In this document: positions 1 to 7,699 of the stretch, piece after piece
Numbering within the stretch: position 1 is the first letter of the stretch
Layout of the letters: each line of letters opens with the position of its first letter
Origin: Marinomonas phaeophyticola
Lineage (GTDB): Bacteria > Pseudomonadota > Gammaproteobacteria > Pseudomonadales > Marinomonadaceae
Assembly: GCF_026966905.1 (NCBI RefSeq)
Contig: NZ_JAPUBN010000013.1
Location: 62,001-126,000, forward strand
DNA length: 64,000 nucleotides
Direction of reading: 5' to 3'
Program-made: the position numbers and the translations under genes
The notes under the pieces: generated by a model
Database searches by the model: none
Told to the model about the DNA's origin: nothing
Seen by the model: only the letters and a program-made list of their open reading frames with translations

Positions 1-10
1 CTGACTTGTC

Positions 11-1750
11 TTAGTGAAGCTCTGTGTCCATATGGTTACTAATGCCACGATAGCGGTTGTTTTTCAGCTCTTTTACCTTTTGTAAATCCACAAGTACGAG
101 TCCATCGATACAAAAGCCAAAATCGGCGTCGACGCCAAAATCTAAGAAACGCACACCATTGTGCTCACATAACTCACTGTATTGCTTATATAGTGTAGGC
201 ACTGAAACATTTAAATGACTCAGTTGTTCTTTCAGTATTCTAAAGTCTTCTTCATAACGAGCACCTGTAAACAAAGCACTAACATAGTCTTTATTTTCCA
301 AGGCAATTTGATAAGGCGTGAAGGAAACCGCTAAGGCATCGGGGTCTGGAAAATACAGTGAATAGAAGTGAACAATTAGGTCTTTGGCCAGTTGTGGATA
401 ATTGTTGCTTAAACTCACAGGGCCAAACAAATACCGAACTTCAGGATGCCTATTTAAGTAGGCGCCAATGCCATACCAAAGATAATCTAGACTTCTCTTT
501 CCCCAGTACTTCGGTTGTACAAAGCTGCGCCCTAATTCAACACCTTGTTCTAAGTACGGCATCATATCTGGAGATAATTGGAACAGTTCTTCCGTATAGA
601 TAGCATGAGAACTGCCATCTTTAATGTATTTGTTGATTTCTCCGATGCGATACGCCCCAACAATCTCCAATTGATCTTCATCCCACAAGACTAGGTGTCT
701 ATAGTATTGATCGAATTTATCGAGATCTGAGCTTTGTCCAGTGCCTTCTCCTACCGTTCTAAAGGCCATTTCTCGTAGCCGCCCAATTTCTTTGATCGTG
801 GCCGATTGGTCTAGATAATCGAATAAATAAATGTGTTTGCCATCTTTGGTGCAACCTAGGTACTCTGAATTAGTCAGTTCTGTTTTTATTAACTTGCGAT
901 CCTGGGGGTGCGATATAGTGGTCTCGGTTTGTAATAGGGGCTTTTTACCTTTAGCGATACGATATAGGTGACGTTTGACCAGTTTGTTTTTTTCTTTATC
1001 ACTCAAGGGTAATTTAGCCAGTTCTTGAATGGGAATGGGTTGTCCCACTTGAATAGGAACATGACGATTTTGTTGTTTAAACATTTCATGGGCAAGCTGA
1101 ATGGTGGAGAGAGGGCGGTAAATAATGGAGCTTGTGTAAAAAAGTAAAGAATTACGACCATTAATATAAACGGGCAATATAGGGCTGTTGGTTTTCTGTG
1201 CCAATTTTAAATAGCTGGCGCTCCACTTTTGATCCTTAATACCGCTTGGAGAAAGACGAGAGACTTCTCCTGCAGGGAAAATAATAACGGCTTCTTCTTT
1301 ACGTAAACAATCGATAATATTTTTAAGTTGTTTACTACTGCTTTTTCCCGACAGATTGTCTACCGGAAGAATGAGGTTCTTGAGTGCATCAAAATGCATC
1401 AGCATATCATTAGCGATAATCTTTACATCGCTTCTGACTTCACCAACGAGTCGTAGTAGAGCCAATCCATCCAAAGCGCCTAATGGATGATTGGCTATAA
1501 TGATAACCCGTCCAATAGCGGGAATATTTCGGCGGTCTATCTGACTTACTTGATAATTGAAATTAAAATGGTTTAACACTCGATCAATAAATTCAAACCC
1601 TAAACAATCTTTATTCTCGTCGAGAAAGCGATTTACCTCTTGCTCATGAAATAAGTGTTTTAAAATTTCTAATGTTGGACGAGTAAATAGTGGGTGTTTT
1701 TGCAGGAAGTTGGGGGACTTTTCCGCAATAATTTGCTCTATGTGCATCAA
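11..1750 (-). CDS. olsF: Bifunctional ornithine-lipid synthase-like acyltransferase (OlsF type)
   Basis: The 579-residue protein joins two acyltransferase modules. The N-terminal half is PlsC/OlsA-like, with an NHPLGALDG block at about residues 87-95 (the His-x4-Asp catalytic motif) and an FPAGE substrate block at about 158-162. The C-terminal half, from about residue 290, is an OlsB-type GNAT module with the run ELGRSFVQPKYWGKRSLDY. In known OlsF enzymes the C-terminal domain N-acylates ornithine with a 3-hydroxy fatty acid and the N-terminal domain adds the second acyl chain, giving an aminolipid that can replace phospholipids. Length and domain order match OlsF. The amino acid used (ornithine, lysine or glutamine) cannot be read from sequence. 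The gene is complete and stands alone at the window edge, with no obvious partner. Confidence 0.85.
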   Translation of the reverse strand: MMHIEQIIAEKSPNFLQKHPLFTRPTLEILKHLFHEQEVNRFLDENKDCLGFEFIDRVLNHFNFNYQVSQIDRRNIPAIGRVIIIANHPLGALDGLALLRLVGEVRSDVKIIANDMLMHFDALKNLILPVDNLSGKSSSKQLKNIIDCLRKEEAVIIFPAGEVSRLSPSGIKDQKWSASYLKLAQKTNSPILPVYINGRNSLLFYTSSIIYRPLSTIQLAHEMFKQQNRHVPIQVGQPIPIQELAKLPLSDKEKNKLVKRHLYRIAKGKKPLLQTETTISHPQDRKLIKTELTNSEYLGCTKDGKHIYLFDYLDQSATIKEIGRLREMAFRTVGEGTGQSSDLDKFDQYYRHLVLWDEDQLEIVGAYRIGEINKYIKDGSSHAIYTEELFQLSPDMMPYLEQGVELGRSFVQPKYWGKRSLDYLWYGIGAYLNRHPEVRYLFGPVSLSNNYPQLAKDLIVHFYSLYFPDPDALAVSFTPYQIALENKDYVSALFTGARYEEDFRILKEQLSHLNVSVPTLYKQYSELCEHNGVRFLDFGVDADFGFCIDGLVLVDLQKVKELKNNRYRGISNHMDTELH

Positions 1751-1912
1751 AGTGATTTCTCCATTGTCCTAAGTTTAGCTATTCCATCTAGGGTAGATTG
1801 AGGAAGTGACATTTAGGTGACAATTAGGTGGCAGAAATAAGACAAACTAAGTGGTAAAAGAATGCTGATAGATGGGTGCCGTCTTGAAGACGGAGTATTA
1901 CTTTAAGGAGTA

Positions 1913-2389
1913 TTATTTTAATAAGAGAGAAGAATCGATTTCACGAAATAGGCTACAAGCACGGACAAGTGATTGCGCAGTAAGTTGATCTACACCGTAG
2001 ACACGAGTAAAAACCTGCTGTTTCTGCATTACATGGGTAAGTAGGCGGTCGAAGTCACCGTCTCCTGAAAGTAGGATGATTTCATCGACATTGGCCGCAC
2101 TTTCCATAATATCAATGGTGATGCCTACATCCCAGTCACCTTTTGCAGAGCCATCATTCCTTTGGATAAAAGGTTTAAGTTTGACGTCAAAACCGATATT
2201 TTTGAGGATGTTCTGAAACTGGTGCTGTTTACTGTCACCACGGTCAATAGCATAGGCATAGGCACAATGAATTTCTCCTATTTGACGAATTTCACGCCAA
2301 AATGCGGAATAGTCAAAGTGCTTACCAAATGTGTGTTTTGTTGTGTAGTAAATATTCTGGACATCAACAAAAACAGCAATTTTTTTCAA
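1913..2389 (-). CDS. NYN-domain (LabA/DUF88-like) putative nuclease
   Basis: This 158-residue protein is a single NYN (PIN-like) domain. The acidic residues expected for a metal site are present: D9 in FVDVQN, D85/D87 in GDWD, and D110/D112/D114 in SGDGDFD. Related domains cleave RNA or act in regulation; the LabA branch is named from a cyanobacterial clock protein. Substrate is unknown. The next gene on the same strand begins upstream with only about 10 bases between them, so the small basic protein at 2402-2593 is probably cotranscribed with it. Confidence 0.8.
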   Translation of the reverse strand: MKKIAVFVDVQNIYYTTKHTFGKHFDYSAFWREIRQIGEIHCAYAYAIDRGDSKQHQFQNILKNIGFDVKLKPFIQRNDGSAKGDWDVGITIDIMESAANVDEIILLSGDGDFDRLLTHVMQKQQVFTRVYGVDQLTAQSLVRACSLFREIDSSLLLK

Positions 2390-2401
2390 TGCTAATCGCT
2401 A

Positions 2402-2593
2402 CTAAGATTTTTTGTTTAAGGTAATGTGCTTAGGACCTGCGACACTGATTTGTCCGCTTACGCCTGATTCGATTACATCTATTTTGCCACCTGATGCTAA
2501 GAATGCTTCCATTTGCGATTCAATGGACGCAGAGGTTTCTGATGCCGCAGGTTGCTTTTTCTTAGATGTCGAAGATTTAGGTTTGGCTGCCAT
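2402..2593 (-). CDS. Small basic protein with SutA-like FLxxGGKI segment
   Basis: This 63-residue protein has a Lys/Ser/Ala-rich, probably disordered N-terminus (about residues 1-22) followed by a segment reading MEAFLASGGKIDVIESGVSG. A similar 'MExFLxxGGKI' stretch occurs in the RNA-polymerase-binding regulator SutA of Pseudomonas, recalled from family knowledge. The present protein lacks the long acidic arm of SutA, so this is only a motif resemblance. A good ribosome site (GGAAGG) lies about 8 bases upstream of the ATG, which supports a real gene. It sits just upstream of the NYN gene and is probably its operon partner. Confidence 0.65.
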   Translation of the reverse strand: MAAKPKSSTSKKKQPAASETSASIESQMEAFLASGGKIDVIESGVSGQISVAGPKHITLNKKS

Positions 2594-2662
2594 GATTTGG
2601 GCCTTCCATGTTATAAATTGAAGGTAGAGTATATACGATTTTTGTACCTAGGTCGCCTATAG

Positions 2663-2698
2663 AAAAAACCTGAGCGAATCTATATCGACACAGGTTTT
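2663..2698 (-). terminator. Rho-independent terminator downstream of chrR-like gene
   Basis: The arms AAAACCTG (2665-2672) and CAGGTTTT (2691-2698) are perfectly complementary. On the minus strand the hairpin is followed by a run of T. It lies 28 bases past the stop of the anti-sigma gene. Confidence 0.65.
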
Positions 2699-2725
2699 AA
2701 AAATAGGCACCTAGATTGCAGAAGG

Positions 2726-3418
2726 CTAGCCTCTGTAAGGATGTACTTTTCGCAAAATAGGGTTTAATAAGCGCGTCAATAAACCAGTAAATTGAATCGG
2801 TGCATCCACAATGGTTAAACAAATGCATTCAGCATCTCGGGTTACTACGGGCTTATGGGTGTGTTGTTGGTTAAGTTGAACAAAATCCCCTCTTTTATAA
2901 ACACCGCTCTGGTCAGAAAAACTGCCTTCTAATACCAGCGTGAATTCATCTCCAGTATGAGTGTGAGTGGGTATGTTACTGCCTGCTTTTACCCTGGTCA
3001 GAGCAATTTGGGTTCCATTCTCCTCGTTAGCTAAAATAGCCGTTTGAAACGACGGAGAGATGCGAACCCAATTTAATGCGTCGTAGCCCTCTGGTACAAA
3101 TTGTTGCAGACTTCTAGGCACTCGGTAGCCATCATGGCTATTTACCGTGTTGAGTGCTGTCATGGTGTCAGACATCTTGTTTTGTTCTTCAAGACGATTG
3201 AAAAAGGCTTGTTTGAGATCATCCATATTATTGGATGATGCCTCTAAAGGATCAATTTCATCAAAAAGTACGCTGCCGACGTGCTCTAGCTTCTTAACTT
3301 GAGCTCGGCATTCCTTGCATTGTTCTAAGTGTGTTGCAATGCAAAGAGAGTAAGACAGGGCCAGAGAACCAGCCGTGTAATCAGTTAATAATTCTATCGT
3401 TGGATGGTAGTTAAGCAT
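2726..3418 (-). CDS. chrR: ChrR-type anti-sigma factor with C-terminal cupin
   Basis: This 230-residue protein matches the ChrR family. The N-terminal zinc anti-sigma domain has H5, H30, C34 and C37 (H-x3-C-x2-C), matching the four zinc ligands known in Rhodobacter ChrR. The C-terminal cupin-like domain (about residues 120-215) has the metal-ligand pattern THTHTGDE and a later QHTH. In the family the N-domain holds the sigma factor at the membrane-free cytosolic side and the cupin domain is needed to respond to singlet oxygen. The gene starts five bases after the sigma gene ends, so the two are translated from one message. Confidence 0.88.
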   Translation of the reverse strand: MLNYHPTIELLTDYTAGSLALSYSLCIATHLEQCKECRAQVKKLEHVGSVLFDEIDPLEASSNNMDDLKQAFFNRLEEQNKMSDTMTALNTVNSHDGYRVPRSLQQFVPEGYDALNWVRISPSFQTAILANEENGTQIALTRVKAGSNIPTHTHTGDEFTLVLEGSFSDQSGVYKRGDFVQLNQQHTHKPVVTRDAECICLTIVDAPIQFTGLLTRLLNPILRKVHPYRG

Positions 3419-3423
3419 AGTGA

Positions 3424-3996
3424 CTACCTCTTAATGTAAATAGTGAGTTTATGTAAAGCCAAACGTACACGAGACTTAATGGTACCTAATGGTAAACCAA
3501 GTTCTTCTGCGGCTTCTACGTGTGTCTTACCTTCAAGGTAGACCTTGGCTAGGACCTGCTTTTGATCAGTCGGTAGTTGCGCTAAGCCATTGTGAATCCG
3601 TTTTTTATCTCTTGCTTGCTGGACATCCCTAAATAGGTCGACATTTTCATCTTCAATGTCACTCCATAGAAGTTCTGGGTCAATATTAGAGATATGGCGT
3701 CCATTTTTACGTAGGTAGTCAATTCTAGCATTACGGGCAATGGTGAATATCCATGTATTCAGCGATGCCGCTGAAGGATTGAATGTGCCCGCTTTATTCC
3801 AAACCCGTATCATTACTTCTTGAGCAATATCGTCTGCCATCAGCATTGCTCCTGGTTGAGCGGCTAAGCAAAAGCCTCTGATTTTAGGAACATAATGATC
3901 AAATAAGCGTCCCAAGGCCGCTTGATCGCGCTTTTCCGCGACAGCCATTATATCGTCAGTGAGTGTTGTATCTTGCTGGCCAATGGCTCTGTTCAT
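3424..3996 (-). CDS. rpoE: ECF sigma factor, RpoE/ECF11-like (singlet-oxygen type)
   Basis: This is a 190-residue ECF sigma factor. Region 2 spans about residues 25-95 and contains the core-binding DDIAQEVMIRVW run and the -10 contacting segment NTWIFTIARNARIDYLR. Region 4 spans about residues 130-185, with a helix-turn-helix in HVEAAEELGLPLGTIKSR. Its direct coupling to a ChrR-like anti-sigma gene places it in the ECF11 group, which recognises TGATCC-type -35 elements. A TGATCC element on the same strand about 150 bases upstream suggests autoregulation. The symbol rpoE is used in the Rhodobacter sense and not for the E. coli envelope-stress factor. Confidence 0.88.
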   Translation of the reverse strand: MNRAIGQQDTTLTDDIMAVAEKRDQAALGRLFDHYVPKIRGFCLAAQPGAMLMADDIAQEVMIRVWNKAGTFNPSAASLNTWIFTIARNARIDYLRKNGRHISNIDPELLWSDIEDENVDLFRDVQQARDKKRIHNGLAQLPTDQKQVLAKVYLEGKTHVEAAEELGLPLGTIKSRVRLALHKLTIYIKR

Positions 3997-4120
3997 TCTA
4001 AATTGACTCCAGAGTGTAGAAGTAAGTTTGGTTGGTAAACAGTGTTGTCCGATGAACCTATTACTAACATTAGCATCTTCAACTTATGATTAGTTCGATC
4101 ATTATTTAAATTTCATATCT

Positions 4121-4151
4121 ATTAATACGCACCGATAGAAAAAGTGGATCA
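4121..4151 (-). promoter_or_regulatory. Candidate ECF11 promoter for rpoE-chrR
   Basis: Read on the minus strand, TGATCC (4151-4146) is followed after 18 bases by TATTAAT (4127-4121). TGATCC is the -35 core described for RpoE of Rhodobacter. The element faces the sigma gene, leaving a leader of about 115 bases. Position and match are seen; function is inferred. Confidence 0.5.
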
Positions 4152-4214
4152 CTCTTATTTATATAGTCTTTCCATCTCTTTTTTTGATGGCTCTGATAAT
4201 AATGCTTTGATGAG

Positions 4215-4244
4215 TGATCCAATAAAGAGTGCCACATCGTATAA
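4215..4244 (+). promoter_or_regulatory. Candidate ECF11 promoter for the lipid operon
   Basis: TGATCC at 4215-4220 is followed after 19 bases by TATAA at 4240-4244. It faces the NTF2-SDR-oxidoreductase operon, about 70 bases upstream of that operon's first possible start. A second TGATCC at 4281-4286 has TATAGG 15 bases later. It lies so close to the ATG at 4316 that it would only work if translation starts further in, at 4370. Confidence 0.5.
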
Positions 4245-4315
4245 CCTTATAATGGCACATATTCACAATGGCAGATGTATTGATCCGTGCTGCTGGCACG
4301 TTATAGGTAGAAGAT

Positions 4316-4783
4316 ATGGAAACGGTAAGTCTAGATACAGCATCTATAAACAAGGCAGATAAGCACATGCTAATTGAGCGTTTTAAACACTTTTATAAAG
4401 ATGTGAAAAATCCTCCTTTGAATGAAATAGGTAAGGTCTATTCCGATAACGTTCACTTTAAAGATCCTGTGCATGAAGTGCGTGGTATGGATGCGCTTTA
4501 TGCTTACATGGAAGACGTTTGTCATAGTGTTGAAAGTGGTCGTTTTGAATATCTAGATGAGCTAATCGGTGATAACAGAGCTTATATCAAATGGAATATG
4601 TATTTTAAGCACCCTAAGCTTGGAAATGAAATCATAGTGGTCAGAGGTATGTCTCAAATTCAATTTAATGAACGTATTTATTATCACGAGGATATCTATG
4701 ATCTAGGTGAGATGCTTTATGAACATGTCCCTCTAGTCGGTTTCTTAGTGAAAAAATTGAAGCACCGATTGTCTAATCAATAA
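4316..4783 (+). CDS. NTF2-like (SnoaL fold) protein, first gene of lipid operon
   Basis: This 155-residue protein has the NTF2/SnoaL alpha-beta cone pattern: FKHFYKD, then YSDNVHFKDPVHEVRGMDALYAYM, typical of small nuclear-transport-factor-2 family proteins in RpoE-ChrR clusters. Many members bind small hydrophobic ligands, and a catalytic role is not established. The ATG at 4316 gives the longest form. An internal ATG at 4370 would start the protein at MLIERFKHFY, which matches where family members usually begin, so the true start is uncertain. It is followed 50 bases later by an SDR gene on the same strand. Confidence 0.75.
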   Translation: METVSLDTASINKADKHMLIERFKHFYKDVKNPPLNEIGKVYSDNVHFKDPVHEVRGMDALYAYMEDVCHSVESGRFEYLDELIGDNRAYIKWNMYFKHPKLGNEIIVVRGMSQIQFNERIYYHEDIYDLGEMLYEHVPLVGFLVKKLKHRLSNQ

Positions 4784-4833
4784 CAGCGAGCTAATCCGTT
4801 CTAAATGAACGAATCCGAATAGGTATAGAGAAC

Positions 4834-5586
4834 ATGCGATCAAAAACACATCAAATTCAGAATGAAACAATTTGGATTACGGGCGGTAGTTCTGGGATTG
4901 GTTATGCCCTAGTTGAACGATTGGCTAAGCACAATAAGGTAATTGTCAGTGCTAGGAATCAATCCATGTTGCAGGAAATGGCCAACACCATTGAAAATGT
5001 TTCTTTCGTGGTTTTTGATGTGGCTGATAAAACACAAATTCATCGTGTTACCGAAGAGCTTAAGCAAACAACCCGTCACATTGACAGAGCCATCCTAAAT
5101 GCAGGCCACTGTGAATATTTGGATATAGATAATCCAGATTGGGACATTATGGAAAGAATGATAGCGGTTAATTATTTAGGCATGGTTCACTCTTTACAAG
5201 CCTGTTTACCTTTATTAAAAAATGCCAGCAAACCTCACCTTATCGGAATCAGCTCGCAGGTCATTTCAGCACCGTTTACTCAAGCGGAAGGGTATGGGGC
5301 TTCGAAAGCCGCCATACGCTATTGGTTAGACGCTTTAAGGGTGGATTTAGCTCGCTTCAATATAGATGTAACCAGCATAATGCCGGGTTTTGTTGACACG
5401 CCATTAACCCAAAAAAATACCTTTAATATGCCCTTTCTGATGGATTCAGCGCAAGCCGCAGATAGGATAATCACGGCTATGGCCGATAGATGCTTTAGTT
5501 GCTCATTCCCCAAAAGACTTTCAAGCATGCTTTGGATCGCCAGAAAAATGCCTAGATTATGGTTACAACTTCAACAGTCTAAATAA
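4834..5586 (+). CDS. Short-chain dehydrogenase/reductase
   Basis: This is a 250-residue classical SDR. The nucleotide-binding motif GGSSGIG is at about residues 17-23, an NAG structural motif lies in ILNAGH, a catalytic Ser is in IGISSQ, and the catalytic Tyr/Lys pair is in YGASKAA. It should catalyse NAD(P)-dependent oxidation or reduction of a carbonyl. The substrate is unknown, but the operon context (Cfa-like methyltransferase, FAD oxidoreductase) suggests a fatty-acyl or lipid-derived compound. It lies second in the operon controlled from the sigma-factor intergenic region. Confidence 0.85.
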   Translation: MRSKTHQIQNETIWITGGSSGIGYALVERLAKHNKVIVSARNQSMLQEMANTIENVSFVVFDVADKTQIHRVTEELKQTTRHIDRAILNAGHCEYLDIDNPDWDIMERMIAVNYLGMVHSLQACLPLLKNASKPHLIGISSQVISAPFTQAEGYGASKAAIRYWLDALRVDLARFNIDVTSIMPGFVDTPLTQKNTFNMPFLMDSAQAADRIITAMADRCFSCSFPKRLSSMLWIARKMPRLWLQLQQSK

Positions 5587-5630
5587 CGATTTCACCTACA
5601 ACAAAGATCAAGTACAAAAAGGAAAGTTTG

Positions 5631-6881
5631 ATGAAAATAGCCATTATCGGAACCGGGATTTCAGGCTTGTCGGCGGCTTACAAGCTTCATTCAACTCATG
5701 AAATAACGGTGTTTGAATCAGCGGATCGAATCGGTGGTCATACCGCGACTATGGATATAAACCTTCATGGTGAAAAGTACGCTATAGATACGGGTTTTAT
5801 TGTTTACAACGATTGGACCTACCCAAATTTCATTAAGTTAATGCGTGACCTAAAAGTCGAGTCTGTCGCCACTGAAATGAGTTTTAGTGTCAGTTGCGAA
5901 AAAACAGGACTGGAATATGGTGGTAACAATCTTGATACCCTTTTTGCGCAAAGAAAAAACCTAGTTAACCTCCCTTATTTAGCCATGTTGAAAGACATTG
6001 TTAACTTTAATAAAAATGCTATTCGTGATTTGGAGAGTGGCCATCTAGATGAAGCCACAACATTGGGAGAATATTTACAGCAACAAGGCTATGGATCGCT
6101 TTTTGCTAGCCATTATTTGATTCCAATGGGCAGTGCAATATGGTCTTCCACATTGGCTGAAATGTTGGATTTCCCACTGGTTTTCTTCGTCCGTTTTTTC
6201 AAGAATCATGGGTTACTGAGTGTGAATAACCGCCCTCAGTGGCGTGTTATTAAAGGCGGGTCTAAGGCATATTTGGCACCATTAACGGCCGCTTTTGCAG
6301 ACCGCATTCATTTAAACGCACGAATTCACCATGTAGTACGAAGTAAGGAATCGGTTGAAATCCATTTTGAAGATCAAACCAGTGAGTCGTTTGATCAAGT
6401 GATCTTTGCTTGTCACAGTGATCAAGCGCTCACTCTTTTAAGTGACCCGAGCTTAGCGGAACAACATATATTGGAAGCCATGCCTTATCGTATGAATGAA
6501 GTGGTTCTGCATACGGATGACCGCATTTTGCCAACCGCAAAAAAAGCGTGGTCAAGTTGGAACTATCATCTCGGTGAGGACAGTAACCGCCCCGCAACGC
6601 TTAGTTACAATATGAATATATTGCAAGGCATTGAAAGTGATACCACCTTTGTTGTGACCTTGAATGCCGCTAATAAAATTGCCGAAGAAAAAGTGTTAGG
6701 TCGCTACCACTATGCTCACCCTGTCTTTACCCTGGCAGGAATACAAGCTCAAGGACGTTGGTCAGAGATTAATGGTGTTAATAATACTTGGTTTTGTGGT
6801 GCTTACTGGCGGAATGGTTTCCATGAAGATGGCTGTATGAGTGGCATTAGAGTGGCCGATAAAATCAAGGGGATGCTCTAG
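5631..6881 (+). CDS. FAD-dependent amine-oxidase-family oxidoreductase
   Basis: This protein of about 416 residues begins with a Rossmann FAD-binding motif (GTGISGLSAAYKL) followed by the ESADRIGGHTAT segment typical of NAD(P)-binding amine-oxidase-like flavoproteins such as desaturases. The C-terminal FAD-binding stretch is WFCGAYWRNGFHEDGCMSGI. An in-frame TTG sits three bases earlier, but AAGGAAAG at 5619-5626 is better spaced for the ATG at 5631. In RpoE-ChrR regulons this flavoprotein travels with a DUF1365 protein and a Cfa-like methyltransferase and is thought to act on membrane fatty acids, possibly in furan fatty-acid synthesis. The exact reaction cannot be read here. Confidence 0.82.
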   Translation: MKIAIIGTGISGLSAAYKLHSTHEITVFESADRIGGHTATMDINLHGEKYAIDTGFIVYNDWTYPNFIKLMRDLKVESVATEMSFSVSCEKTGLEYGGNNLDTLFAQRKNLVNLPYLAMLKDIVNFNKNAIRDLESGHLDEATTLGEYLQQQGYGSLFASHYLIPMGSAIWSSTLAEMLDFPLVFFVRFFKNHGLLSVNNRPQWRVIKGGSKAYLAPLTAAFADRIHLNARIHHVVRSKESVEIHFEDQTSESFDQVIFACHSDQALTLLSDPSLAEQHILEAMPYRMNEVVLHTDDRILPTAKKAWSSWNYHLGEDSNRPATLSYNMNILQGIESDTTFVVTLNAANKIAEEKVLGRYHYAHPVFTLAGIQAQGRWSEINGVNNTWFCGAYWRNGFHEDGCMSGIRVADKIKGML

Positions 6882-7693
6882 TGAGACCGCAATCTACCCT
6901 CCTTAAAAGTGGTATCTATCATGGATGGGTTCGTCATCGCCGCTATTCCCCTAAACGGCATGACTTTAAATATCGGGTTTTTATGATGTATTTGGATTTA
7001 GATGAGCTAGATAAGGTGTTTGCTTTATCTTCTTGGTGGTCGAAGAAATCATGGCACTTTGCCCGTTTTAAGCGATCTGATTATCTCGGTGATCCTAAGC
7101 AAAGTTTGTCTGAATCTGTGCGCCATAAAGTGAAAACGCAACTGGGGGTTGACGTGGATGGCCCCATAAGGTTGCTCACAAATTTACGCTATTTTGGGTT
7201 TATTATAAATCCCATTTCTGTGTACTACTGCTTTGATAAAGCCGACCTTTTGCAAGCGATGGTATTGGAAGTGACCAATACGCCTTGGGGCGAAAAAGTA
7301 CAATACGTCCTTCGTTGTGATCCAAATACCCACAAGCAGCGTATAACCTTTAATAAAGAGATGCATGTGTCACCGTTCCATCCGATGAGTCACTTTTATG
7401 ATTGGCGCAGCAATGTCCCAAAAACAAAAATTGCCATCCATATGGAAAATAAAAACGCTCTTTCAACGAATGAGTTAGCTAAAAACAGTGTGGTATTTGA
7501 TGCAACGTTAAGCTTACAACGAGAAGAAATTTCTTCTACCAGCTTGAGACGTATTTTACTGCAGTATCCTTTTATGACACTGAAAGTGGTGTTAAGCATT
7601 TATTGGCAAGCGTTGAAAATTTGGAAGAAGGGCATACCAGTACAAGATCATCCAAACAGTACGGTATCAGCAAAAAAGAAAGAGAGGAGTTAA
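6881..7693 (+). CDS. DUF1365 family protein
   Basis: This 270-residue protein starts at a GTG that overlaps the stop of the FAD oxidoreductase by one base, which indicates translational coupling. The sequence has DUF1365 hallmarks: an N-terminal Y-H-G-x-V-R-H-R-R segment, LTNLRYFGFIINPISVYYC in the middle, and an MHVSPFHPMSHFYDW stretch. The biochemical role of DUF1365 is not established in my knowledge. Its constant pairing with an amine-oxidase-like flavoprotein and a cyclopropane-synthase-like methyltransferase points to lipid modification. Confidence 0.82.
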   Translation: MRPQSTLLKSGIYHGWVRHRRYSPKRHDFKYRVFMMYLDLDELDKVFALSSWWSKKSWHFARFKRSDYLGDPKQSLSESVRHKVKTQLGVDVDGPIRLLTNLRYFGFIINPISVYYCFDKADLLQAMVLEVTNTPWGEKVQYVLRCDPNTHKQRITFNKEMHVSPFHPMSHFYDWRSNVPKTKIAIHMENKNALSTNELAKNSVVFDATLSLQREEISSTSLRRILLQYPFMTLKVVLSIYWQALKIWKKGIPVQDHPNSTVSAKKKERS

Positions 7694-7699
7694 CCGTCT

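Noticed and set aside
1892..1920. Two tandem near-copies of GGAGTATTAYTTTA downstream of the NYN gene
   Set aside because: The unit is short and imperfect and lies in an AT-rich gap; I could not connect it to any function.
4144..4368. Short frames on both strands upstream of the NTF2 gene
   Set aside because: They overlap the candidate sigma promoters and the start of the NTF2 gene, and their sequences resemble no family I know.
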